Origin: Arthrobacter sp. EPSL27
GTDB taxonomy: Bacteria > Actinomycetota > Actinomycetes > Actinomycetales > Micrococcaceae
Direction: 5' to 3'
Length of the DNA: 64,000 nucleotides
Assembly (NCBI RefSeq): GCF_001512305.1
Contig: NZ_LNUT01000004.1
Location: forward strand, 363,811-427,810
The notes beneath the pieces are model-generated. The model saw only the letters and a program-made list of their open reading frames with translations. It was not told where the DNA came from and did not search any database. Below, piece after piece: positions 9,127-17,084 of this stretch. The translations under genes and the position numbers were made by a program. The first letter of the stretch is position 1. Each line of letters starts with the position of its first letter.

Positions 9127-10641
9127 ATGTCAACGACGACCGTCAGCACCAAGACCATCCACCACTTCATCAACGGCGCCGAAACCGCAGGCGCCGGCAC
9201 CCGCACCCAGCCCGTCTACAACCCGGCCACCGGCGCCGTCACCGCGGAGCTGCGGCTGGCCAACCGGGCGGACCTGGACGCCACCGTGGCCGCCGCCCGC
9301 GCCGCCGCCGATTCCTGGGGCGATTTCTCCCTGGCCAAGCGCACCGCCGTGCTGTTCAAGTTCCGCGAACTGGTCGCAGCCCACGTGGACGAACTCGCCG
9401 AACTGGTCACCGCCGAACACGGCAAGGTCCTCTCCGACGCCAAGGGCGAAATCGGCCGCGGCCTCGAGGTCATCGAGTACGCCTGCGGCATCCCCACCCT
9501 GCTCAAGGGCGACTACTCGGACCAGGTCTCCACCGGGATCGATGTATTCTCCTTCCGCGAGCCGCTCGGCGTCGTCGCCGGCATCACGCCGTTCAACTTC
9601 CCGGTCATGGTGCCGCTGTGGATGGCGCCGATGGCCATCGCCACCGGCAACGCATTCATCCTCAAGCCCTCCGAGCGTGACCCGTCCGCCTCGATGCTGC
9701 TGGCCAAGCTGTGGAAGGACGCGGGCCTGCCCGACGGCGTCTTCCAGGTCCTGCACGGCGACAAGGAAACCGTGGACGGCCTCCTGACCCACCCGGACGT
9801 GGACGGCATCTCGTTCGTCGGCTCCACCCCGATCGCCCGGTACGTCCACGAGACCGCCACCGCCCACGGCAAGCGTGTCCAGGCCCTCGGCGGGGCCAAG
9901 AACCACGCAATCGTCCTGCCCGACGCCGATCTCGACAACGCCGCCGACCATCTCGCCGCCGCCGCCTTCGGCTCCGCCGGGGAACGCTGCATGGCCATCT
10001 CGGTCGCCGTCGCCGTCGGGGACGCCGCCGACCTGCTGGTCAAGAAGGTCCAGGAACGCGCCCTGGCCGTCAAGGTCAACAACGGCACCGCCCCCGGCGC
10101 CGAAATGGGCCCGGTCATCACCCCGGCCTCCAAGGAACGCATCGTGAAGATCGTCACCGAAGCCGAAGCCGCGGGGGCCGCCATGGTGGTGGACGGCCGC
10201 GACCTGGTGGTCCCCGGCCACGAGGACGGCTTCTGGGTCGGCCCCACCGTTATCGACCACGTCAAGACCGAAATGACCGCCTACAGCGAGGAAATCTTCG
10301 GACCCGTCCTCGTCGTCGTGCGGGTGGAGGACCTCGACGCCGGCATCGCCCTGATCAACTCCAACCCGTACGGCAACGGCACCGCCATCTTCACCTCCTC
10401 CGGCGCCGCCGCCCGCAAATTCCAGCGCTCCGTCACGGTCGGCATGATCGGCATCAACGTGCCGCTGCCTGTGCCCGTGGCACACCACTCCTTCGGCGGC
10501 TGGAAGGCCTCGCTCTTCGGCGACAAGCACATCTACGGCCCGGAAGGCGTCTCGTTCTACACCCGCGGTAAAGTCGTCACCTCCCGCTGGCCCGAACCCA
10601 CCCACGCCTCCGGCGCCTCCTACAACTTCCCCTCCAACTGA
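9127..10641 (+). CDS. iolA: CoA-acylating methylmalonate/malonate semialdehyde dehydrogenase
   Basis: The 504-residue aldehyde dehydrogenase has ITPFNFPVMVPLWM, typical of MmsA/IolA, and the catalytic Cys288 in GSAGERCMAIS. IolA converts malonate semialdehyde to acetyl-CoA and CO2, the last inositol step. The start at 9127 follows AAGGAAG. The frame stays open far upstream, overlapping iolD out of frame, but that part is a high-GC shadow. The spacer before it holds three short copies of a (G)AAAACAGCCCC-like unit (about 9069-9105), probably slippage. Confidence 0.95.
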   Translation: MSTTTVSTKTIHHFINGAETAGAGTRTQPVYNPATGAVTAELRLANRADLDATVAAARAAADSWGDFSLAKRTAVLFKFRELVAAHVDELAELVTAEHGKVLSDAKGEIGRGLEVIEYACGIPTLLKGDYSDQVSTGIDVFSFREPLGVVAGITPFNFPVMVPLWMAPMAIATGNAFILKPSERDPSASMLLAKLWKDAGLPDGVFQVLHGDKETVDGLLTHPDVDGISFVGSTPIARYVHETATAHGKRVQALGGAKNHAIVLPDADLDNAADHLAAAAFGSAGERCMAISVAVAVGDAADLLVKKVQERALAVKVNNGTAPGAEMGPVITPASKERIVKIVTEAEAAGAAMVVDGRDLVVPGHEDGFWVGPTVIDHVKTEMTAYSEEIFGPVLVVVRVEDLDAGIALINSNPYGNGTAIFTSSGAAARKFQRSVTVGMIGINVPLPVPVAHHSFGGWKASLFGDKHIYGPEGVSFYTRGKVVTSRWPEPTHASGASYNFPSN

Positions 10642-10661
10642 CGCCCCGACAACCAACCACG

Positions 10662-10721
10662 ATCGACTGCTCCGTACCCGCCGTTTTGAGCGTCCAAAAC
10701 GGCACCTGCGGAGCAATCGAT
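10662..10721. repeat. Nested two-tier hairpin between iolA and iolE
   Basis: The 60-base element is almost symmetric. The outer arm ATCGACTGCTCCG pairs with CGGAGCAATCGAT (one G-T/C-A difference), then 5-base internal loops, then the inner arm GCCGTTTTG pairs with CAAAACGGC around a 6-base loop. It ends directly at the ribosome binding site of iolE. It has no T-tract, so it looks more like an mRNA processing/attenuation element or a dispersed palindromic repeat than a normal terminator. Confidence 0.75.
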
Positions 10722-10735
10722 GAGAAGGAATGGAC

Positions 10736-11647
10736 ATGACTGAGAACAAGCTGATCATCGGCACCGCACCGGACTCCTGGGGCGTCTGGTTCGCGGACGA
10801 CCCGCAGCAGACCCCGTGGGAGCGTTTCCTGGACGAGGTGGCTGAATCCGGCTACAAGTGGATCGAACTGGGGCCTTACGGCTACCTGCCCTCCGACCCG
10901 GCCCGGCTGGCGGAGGAACTCAAGGCCCGCGACCTCAAGGTCACGGCCGGCACCGTGTTCACCGCGTTCCACCGCGGCGCCCACCAGTACGAGGAAGCGT
11001 GGGAACCGGCCCGCAAGGTCGCCGAACTCACGGCGGCGATGGGCGGCGAACACATCGTGGTGATCCCGGCCATGTGGCGCGACGACGTCACCGGCGAGGC
11101 GGTGGAGAGCGGCACACTCACGGACAAGGCCTGGAGCGACCTCTTCGCCGGCCACAACCGCATGGGCAAGACCCTCCTGGAGGATTTCGGTCTGAAGCAG
11201 CAGTTCCACTCGCACGCCGACTCCCACGTCGGCGCGCAGCAGGACATCGAGACCCTCCTCGCCGCCACGGACCCTCAGTACCTGAACCTGTGCCTGGACA
11301 CCGGCCACGCCGAATACTGCGGGGCGTCCAGCCTGGACCTGATCAAGAACTACCCCGACCGGATCGGCTACCTGCACTTGAAGCAGATCAACCCCGAGAT
11401 CCTGAAAAAGGTCAACGAGGAAAACATGACCTGGGCCGCCGCCAACCTGGCCGGCGTGATGACCGAACCGCCCAACGGCCTGCCGGACCTGCGCGCCGTC
11501 ATCGAGGCCGTGGAGGCGCTGGACCGGCCAATCTTTGGCATTGTGGAACAGGACATGTACCCGGTTGCCTTCGACGTCCCGATGCCGATCGCCAAGCGGA
11601 CCCGCAACTACCTGCTGTCCTGCGGCTCCCGCACCGCCGTCAACTAG
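10736..11647 (+). CDS. iolE: Myo-inosose-2 dehydratase
   Basis: The 303-residue xylose-isomerase-like TIM barrel has GTAPDSWGVWF at the start, the hallmark of IolE, followed by EVAESGYKWIELGPYGYLP. Metal ligands are expected in HSHADSHVG and LDTGHAEYCG. It removes water from 2-keto-myo-inositol to give the trione substrate of IolD. ATG 10736 is preferred over ATG 10730 because GAGAAGGA lies 6 bases away instead of touching the start. It is separated from iolA by the nested hairpin. Confidence 0.93.
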   Translation: MTENKLIIGTAPDSWGVWFADDPQQTPWERFLDEVAESGYKWIELGPYGYLPSDPARLAEELKARDLKVTAGTVFTAFHRGAHQYEEAWEPARKVAELTAAMGGEHIVVIPAMWRDDVTGEAVESGTLTDKAWSDLFAGHNRMGKTLLEDFGLKQQFHSHADSHVGAQQDIETLLAATDPQYLNLCLDTGHAEYCGASSLDLIKNYPDRIGYLHLKQINPEILKKVNEENMTWAAANLAGVMTEPPNGLPDLRAVIEAVEALDRPIFGIVEQDMYPVAFDVPMPIAKRTRNYLLSCGSRTAVN

Positions 11648-11675
11648 ACCTCACCGAGAACGAAGGACAAACACC

Positions 11676-12689
11676 ATGACCACCACCCTCCGTGTTGCCG
11701 TCATCGGCGCCGGCCGTATGGGCGCCGACCACATCCAGCGTCTCAATACCCGCATCCACGGCGCGGAAGTTGCCGCCGTCGTCGACGTCGACCTGGCCCG
11801 CGCGCAGGCCGCCATCGAAGGCATCCCGGGCGCCGTCGCCCTGGCGGACGCCGACGAGGCGCTGGGCAACGGCGACGTCAACGCCGTCCTGATCGCCACC
11901 CCCGGCTTCCTGCACGAGGACATCCTGCTCAAGGCGATCGCCAAGGACATCCCGATTCTCTGCGAGAAGCCGCTCACGCCGGACGCCGCCTCAGCCTGGA
12001 AGATCGTCCAGGCCGAGGAGCAGCTGGGCCATAAGCGCATCCAGGTCGGCTTTATGCGCCGCTTCGACGCTGAATACGCCGCCCTGGGCGACATCATCCG
12101 GAGCTCCGAACTCGGTGAACTGCTGATGCTGCACCACCAGCACCGCAACCCGAACACCCCGGCCGGCTTCACCAACGAGATGCTCATCAACGACTCCGTG
12201 GTCCACGAATTCGACGCCATCCGGTTCTTCACCGGCGAGGAGATCACGTCGGTCCAGGTCCGCCTCGGCAAGGCCACGAAGAACGCCCCGGCCGGCCAGC
12301 ATGACCCGCAGCACGTCCTGATCGAAACCGAATCCGGGGTCCTGGCCGACGTCGAGATCTTCGTCAACGCCAAGTTCGGCTACGAAGTGGCCACCCAGGC
12401 CTCCTTCGAGGACGGCATCGTCAACATCGGCGGCGACACGGGCCCCTACACCCGCTCTGCCGGCCGCTGGGGCGGCAATGTCACCCCCGGCTTCGAGGAG
12501 CGTTTCGGCGCAGCGTACGACGTCGAAATCCAGTCGTGGGTGGACGCCGCGCTTCGCGGCGAAATCGGCGGCCCCACCGCGTGGGACGGGTACGCCACGG
12601 CTGCCTGCTGCGAGGCCGGGGTTGAGGCGCAGAAGAACGGCGAAAAGGTCGCCGTGAAGCTGAACGCCAAGCCCGCGCTCTACCGCTAA
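11676..12689 (+). CDS. iolG: Inositol 2-dehydrogenase (Gfo/Idh/MocA)
   Basis: The 337-residue oxidoreductase has an N-terminal Rossmann fold (GAGRMG at residues 9-14), the EKPL motif, and the GFMRRFD segment typical of inositol dehydrogenases. It should oxidise myo-inositol to 2-keto-myo-inositol with NAD+. ATG 11676 follows GAAGGA; the open frame upstream overlaps iolE and is ignored. A GC-rich hairpin follows the stop. Confidence 0.93.
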   Translation: MTTTLRVAVIGAGRMGADHIQRLNTRIHGAEVAAVVDVDLARAQAAIEGIPGAVALADADEALGNGDVNAVLIATPGFLHEDILLKAIAKDIPILCEKPLTPDAASAWKIVQAEEQLGHKRIQVGFMRRFDAEYAALGDIIRSSELGELLMLHHQHRNPNTPAGFTNEMLINDSVVHEFDAIRFFTGEEITSVQVRLGKATKNAPAGQHDPQHVLIETESGVLADVEIFVNAKFGYEVATQASFEDGIVNIGGDTGPYTRSAGRWGGNVTPGFEERFGAAYDVEIQSWVDAALRGEIGGPTAWDGYATAACCEAGVEAQKNGEKVAVKLNAKPALYR

Positions 12690-12695
12690 GGCGGC

Positions 12696-12726
12696 CGGGA
12701 GGGGGCCACGGCCCCCTCCCGCATTT
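12696..12726 (+). terminator. Hairpin after iolG, possible partial terminator
   Basis: CGGGAGGGGGCC pairs with GGCCCCCTCCCG around a tiny loop, followed by CATTTG. The T-tract is weak. iolH and the porter follow on the same strand, so this may only reduce downstream transcription. Confidence 0.55.
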
Positions 12727-12773
12727 GCCGGTGCCACGCACAACCCGACTGATCCACAATGGAGTGTTCCGAA

Positions 12774-13649
12774 GTGAAAATCGCACTTGATCCCACGCCG
12801 TTCCACCACTCGCACAGCCTGCTTGAATTCCCGCGGGTGGTGGCGGACCTTGGCTACAAGTACATGCAGATGACCCCGCACGCCGACTTCATCCCGTTCT
12901 ACAACCACCCGAAGGCAGACGACGAGCTGGTGGGCCAGCTCAAGGCGGCCTGCAAGGACGCCGGGATCGAAATTGCCTCGGTCCTGCCGGTGCTGCGCTG
13001 GTCCGGGCCGGACGAGGACGCCCGCGAGGCAGCCGTCCGCTACTGGAAGCGTGCCATCCAGATCGCCGTGGACCTCGGTGTCAGCACCATGAACACGGAA
13101 TTCAGCGGCCGCCCGGAAAAGGCCGAGGAATCGGAGCGCGCCTTCTACCGCTCCATGGAAGAGCTGCTGCCCATCATCGAACGCGAGGGCATCGACCTGC
13201 TGATCGATCCGCACCCGGACGACTTCGTCGAAGAGGGCCTGGCCGCCATCAGGGTGATCCGCGGCCTCAACTCCAAAAACGTGGGCCTGGTCTACGTGGC
13301 CTCGCACAGCTTCCACATGAAGGACGCACCCCTGGAGATCATGCGGGCCGCAGGGGACAAGCTGCGCCTGGTCCACGTCGCGGACACCATGAACCATCAC
13401 GCCTCGCACGGGCTGCGCTACATCACCAACCCGCCCGGCAACCCGGTGCGGGTGCACCAGCACCTGAAAATCGGCGACGGCGACGTCAACTGGGAGGAGT
13501 TCTTCGGCGGCCTCCGCGAGATCGGGTTCCTCGACCGCGAGGACACCGTGATGGTCTCCAGCGTCTTCGCCGAGGACGAGAACGCCGCCGAGGTCTCCCG
13601 CTACCAGCTGGACACGATCAGGCAGCACATCCAGAAGGCCACCGTATGA
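12774..13649 (+). CDS. iolH: IolH-like sugar phosphate isomerase/epimerase
   Basis: The 291-residue TIM barrel of the xylose isomerase-like superfamily starts MKIALDPTPFHHSHSLLEFP, the usual IolH opening. Metal-ligand candidates lie in IDPHPDDF, SHSFHMKD and VHVADTMNHH. Its exact reaction in inositol catabolism is not settled in the family. The GTG at 12774 follows GGAG by 9 bases; ATG 12759 is in frame but has no ribosome binding site. Its stop overlaps the porter start by 4 bases. Confidence 0.88.
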   Translation: MKIALDPTPFHHSHSLLEFPRVVADLGYKYMQMTPHADFIPFYNHPKADDELVGQLKAACKDAGIEIASVLPVLRWSGPDEDAREAAVRYWKRAIQIAVDLGVSTMNTEFSGRPEKAEESERAFYRSMEELLPIIEREGIDLLIDPHPDDFVEEGLAAIRVIRGLNSKNVGLVYVASHSFHMKDAPLEIMRAAGDKLRLVHVADTMNHHASHGLRYITNPPGNPVRVHQHLKIGDGDVNWEEFFGGLREIGFLDREDTVMVSSVFAEDENAAEVSRYQLDTIRQHIQKATV

Positions 13650-15064
13650 CGACGGCAACCGCCCAGCAGCGGAAGGCGCCCGCCAACCACAAGAAGGCAC
13701 TGCGCACCGCCACCATCATCTCCACCTTCGGCGGCCTGCTCTTCGGATACGACACCGGCGTCATCAACGGCGCCCTGCCGTACATGCAGGAGGACCTGGG
13801 GCTGACGCCGCTCACGGAAGGGCTGGTGACCTCCTCGCTGCTCTTCGGTGCCGCCTTCGGCGCCCTGTTCGGCGGGCGCCTCGCGGACCGCAACGGGCGG
13901 CGCCGGATGATCATGGTGCTCGCCGTGATCTTCCTGCTCGGCACCCTGGCCTGCACGTTCGCGCCGAACACTGAAGTCATGATCCTGGCCCGGTTCGTCC
14001 TGGGCCTCGCCGTCGGCGGGGCGTCCGTCACCGTGCCCGTCTACCTCGCCGAAGTCTCGCCGAGCACCCGGCGCGGCCGGATCGTCACCCAGAACGAGCT
14101 GATGATCGTCACCGGCCAGCTGCTGGCCTTCATCTTCAACGCCTACCTCGGCAACACCTTCGGTGAATCCGGCGGGATCTGGCGCTGGATGCTGGTCATC
14201 GCCACCCTCCCGGCGATCGCCCTCTGGATCGGCATGCACTTTATGCCCGAAAGCCCGCGGTGGCTGGCCTCGATGGGCAGCTTCGGCGAAACCCTCAGCG
14301 TGCTGCAGCGGATCCGCTCGCAGTCCGAGGCCCGGGCCGAGTTCGAGGAAGTCAAGGCCATGGCCGTGGAGGACTACAAGTCCAAAATGGGCTCCTGGCG
14401 CGACCTCAGCGTGCCCTGGCTGCGCCGCATCTTCGTGGTGGGGATCGGCCTGGCGGTCATCCAGCAGATCACGGGCGTGAACTCGATCATGTACTACGGC
14501 ACCCAGATCCTGGCGGAGTCCGGCTTCGGCCGGGAAGCCGCCCTGACGGCGAACATCGCCAACGGCGTCATCTCGGTCCTCGCCACGTTCGTGGGGATCT
14601 GGCTGCTGGGCAGGGTGGGCCGGCGCAGGATGCTGATCACCGGCCAGATCGGCACGACGGCGGCGCTGCTGCTGATCGGGTTGTTCTCGCTGGTCCTGCC
14701 CGAAGGCACCGCCCGCGGCTTCGTGATCCTGGCCCTGACGGTGACGTTCCTGGCATTCCAGCAGGGCGCCATCTCCCCGGTGACCTGGCTGATGCTGTCC
14801 GAGATCTTCCCGCTGAAAATCCGGGGCCTCGGCATGGGCGCCTCAGCCTTTGTGCTGTGGACGGTGAACTTCCTAGTGGGTTTCGGCTTCCCGCAGCTCC
14901 TCGCGGCGATCGGCCTGTCCAGCACCTTCTTCGTCTTTGCCGTGCTGGGCGTCGGCGCCATCGCATTCGCCGCGAAATACATCCCGGAAACCAAGGACAA
15001 GAGCCTGGAAGACCTGGAGCACCACTTCAAGCAGCTGGCTGCCAAAGAACCAGCCGCCGGCTAG
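13646..15064 (+). CDS. MFS sugar porter, inositol uptake (IolT-like)
   Basis: The 472-residue protein has 12 predicted membrane segments and the sugar porter signatures: FGYDTGVINGALP in TM1, GRLADRNGRRRM after TM2, PESPRWL after TM6 and PETKDKSLEDLE after TM12. The gene ends the inositol operon and is translationally coupled to iolH, so proton-driven myo-inositol uptake (IolT type) is the best inference. The true substrate is not proven by the sequence. Confidence 0.88.
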   Translation: MTTATAQQRKAPANHKKALRTATIISTFGGLLFGYDTGVINGALPYMQEDLGLTPLTEGLVTSSLLFGAAFGALFGGRLADRNGRRRMIMVLAVIFLLGTLACTFAPNTEVMILARFVLGLAVGGASVTVPVYLAEVSPSTRRGRIVTQNELMIVTGQLLAFIFNAYLGNTFGESGGIWRWMLVIATLPAIALWIGMHFMPESPRWLASMGSFGETLSVLQRIRSQSEARAEFEEVKAMAVEDYKSKMGSWRDLSVPWLRRIFVVGIGLAVIQQITGVNSIMYYGTQILAESGFGREAALTANIANGVISVLATFVGIWLLGRVGRRRMLITGQIGTTAALLLIGLFSLVLPEGTARGFVILALTVTFLAFQQGAISPVTWLMLSEIFPLKIRGLGMGASAFVLWTVNFLVGFGFPQLLAAIGLSSTFFVFAVLGVGAIAFAAKYIPETKDKSLEDLEHHFKQLAAKEPAAG

Positions 15065-15078
15065 CTTGGGCAGAGAAA

Positions 15079-15120
15079 CGCCCCGCCCGCGGTGACCCGC
15101 AGGCGGGGCGCTTCTGCGTT
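15079..15120. terminator. Bidirectional terminator after the inositol operon
   Basis: CGCCCCGCC (15079-15087) pairs with GGCGGGGCG (15102-15110), followed by CTTCTGCGTT. It lies between the convergent porter and marR genes. Confidence 0.75.
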
Positions 15121-15126
15121 GGCGGG

Positions 15127-15576
15127 TCAGACGCGTGCGTGGAGCCGGGGGAGGGCATCCACCAGCGGCGCCAGCTCCGGCACCTCGTGCGCCCCGGCCA
15201 GCGCACGCTCCAAGGCGGCGTCATGGCTTGGCCGGGCCTCCTCCAGCAGGTCGACCCCCTTCGGGGTGAGCTCGGTGTAGATCCCGCGGCGGTCATCGGC
15301 GCACAGAATCCGCGTCAGCAGGCCGCGGTCCTCGAGCCGGGTCACCAGGCGGGTGGTGGCGCTGGCGCTCAGCGCTGTGGCGCGGGCCAGCTGCTGCATC
15401 CGCATGTGCCAGCCGTCCTGGCGGCTCAGCGCATCCAGCACGGTGTACTCCACGACGGACAGCTGAGCCACCGCCTGCAGCGAGCGTTCCAGCTCCGCTT
15501 CGATCAGCCCGTGCAAGGCCGCGAGGGTCCGCCAGCCTTGCGCCCGGACCTCGACAGCGTCGTCCTTGATGCCCAT
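15127..15576 (-). CDS. MarR-family transcriptional regulator
   Basis: The 149-residue winged-helix protein has LSVVEYTVLDALSRQDGWHM, then the recognition helix ATALSASATTRLVTRLEDRG and the DDRRGIYTELTPKG wing, all standard for MarR. It is divergent from an MFS exporter gene with palindromic sites between them, so it probably represses that gene and itself. Confidence 0.93.
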   Translation of the reverse strand: MGIKDDAVEVRAQGWRTLAALHGLIEAELERSLQAVAQLSVVEYTVLDALSRQDGWHMRMQQLARATALSASATTRLVTRLEDRGLLTRILCADDRRGIYTELTPKGVDLLEEARPSHDAALERALAGAHEVPELAPLVDALPRLHARV

Positions 15577-15640
15577 GAGTTCTCCCTTTCACATCGTCCT
15601 GCACCGGCTCCTGGAGACCACGGAACGGCGGCAGCAGAAA

Positions 15641-15697
15641 TAGTTGCTTGCGCGGTATAGTTGCTTGTGCAACAATAAATAACGCGTCTGCAACTAA
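15641..15697. promoter_or_regulatory. MarR operator cluster
   Basis: TAGTTGCTTG occurs at 15641 and 15658. The second forms a palindrome, GTTGC-TTGT-GCAAC (15660-15673), and an inverted half site, TGCAACTA, ends at 15696. The sites lie in the marR-MFS divergent region. Confidence 0.65.
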
Positions 15698-15746
15698 TAT
15701 GCTACGCCTCGAATTTCTTTCCGTACAGTTTTGAAGGAGCTTCTCC

Positions 15747-17054
15747 ATGCCTCTTGGCCTGATAGCACTCGCGCTTGGCGGGTTCGGCATCGGACTCACC
15801 GAGTTCGTCATTATGGGTCTGCTGCCTGAGGTGGCGGCAGACTTCCGGGTCAGCGAAGCCGTGGCCGGCTGGCTCATCTCCGGGTATGCGCTCGCCGTCG
15901 TGGTGGGAGCGCTGCTCCTGACCGCCGCGGTAACGCGCTTCCAGCGCAAACCGGTGCTGGCCGTGCTGATGGTGCTCTTTATCGCCGGAAACCTGGTTTC
16001 AGCCGTGGCGCCCGACTACTTGCTGATGATGGCGGGCCGGATTATCGCGGCGCTGGCGCACGGCGCCTTCTTTGGCATCGGTGCGGTGGTCGCTGCCAGC
16101 ATGGTGGCGCCCGCCAAAAAGGCCGGTGCGATCGCCATCATGTTCACCGGGCTGACGGCGGCAAACGTCCTGGGCGTCCCGTTCGGCACCATGCTGGGCC
16201 AGGCCGCCGGCTGGCGGTCAACGTTCTGGGCCATCACCGGCATCGGCGTGCTGGCCCTCGTGGGCATCCTTGCCCTCGTCCCCAAGGCCGCCCCCGCCGA
16301 GGGCGGTTCGGCCCGCACCGGTTCGGCCCGCACCGATTCCGCCGGTGCCGGTTCTGCTGCTGGCAGTCTGCGGGGCGAGCTCCGGGCCTTCCGCTCCGGC
16401 CAGGTCTGGCTGTCCATCCTTGTCACGATCCTGGGCTACGGCGGCATGTTCGGAGCCTTCACCTACATCGCTTTCACCCTGACGGAAGTCAGCGGCTTCT
16501 CCGCGTCCACCGTCCCGTGGCTGCTGATCCTGTTCGGCGTGGGCCTCTTCATCGGCAACACCGCCGGCGGCAAGGCGGCCGACCGCAACGTGGACCGCAC
16601 CCTGCTCGTGGCCCTGGCCGTGCTGGTGATCGTGCTGGTGGTCTTCGCCCTCACCGCTGCCAGCCAGCCGGTGACCATCGCGTCCATGGTGCTGCTGGGC
16701 GGCTTCGGCTTCGCCACCGTCCCCGGACTGCAGATGCGCGTCATGAAGTACGCAGAGGCCGCGCCCACGCTGGCGTCCGGCGCCAACATCGGCGCCTTTA
16801 ATGTGGGCAATGCCCTCGGCGCATGGATGGGCGGCGTGACCATCACCGCCGGCCTGGGCTACACCTCGCCCATCTGGGCCGGTGCCGGCATCACCCTGCT
16901 GGGGTTGGGGGTCATGGTCTTCGCGGCGGCGGCGGCGAAGCGGGGCGACGTCGAACGGCGCAGCCTGGTCTCGGACCCGTCCGACGGCCTTTCCGGAGCC
17001 GACGTAGAATCTCTCGGCACTGCACGGGAGCATGCGGAACTCCAGCGGAGCTGA
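15747..17054 (+). CDS. MFS transporter, DHA1-type exporter
   Basis: The 435-residue protein has 12 predicted membrane segments, opening with LALGGFGIGLTEFVIMGLLP, a pattern typical of AraJ/DHA1-type drug or sugar efflux proteins. The loop between TM6 and TM7 is rich in Ala, Gly, Ser and Thr with repeated GSART units. ATG follows GAAGGAG. It is divergent from and likely repressed by the MarR protein, released by an unknown aromatic or drug-like ligand. Confidence 0.85.
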   Translation: MPLGLIALALGGFGIGLTEFVIMGLLPEVAADFRVSEAVAGWLISGYALAVVVGALLLTAAVTRFQRKPVLAVLMVLFIAGNLVSAVAPDYLLMMAGRIIAALAHGAFFGIGAVVAASMVAPAKKAGAIAIMFTGLTAANVLGVPFGTMLGQAAGWRSTFWAITGIGVLALVGILALVPKAAPAEGGSARTGSARTDSAGAGSAAGSLRGELRAFRSGQVWLSILVTILGYGGMFGAFTYIAFTLTEVSGFSASTVPWLLILFGVGLFIGNTAGGKAADRNVDRTLLVALAVLVIVLVVFALTAASQPVTIASMVLLGGFGFATVPGLQMRVMKYAEAAPTLASGANIGAFNVGNALGAWMGGVTITAGLGYTSPIWAGAGITLLGLGVMVFAAAAAKRGDVERRSLVSDPSDGLSGADVESLGTAREHAELQRS

Positions 17055-17084
17055 AGTCCTGAGTTGCCGACTGCCGGCGGAGCC

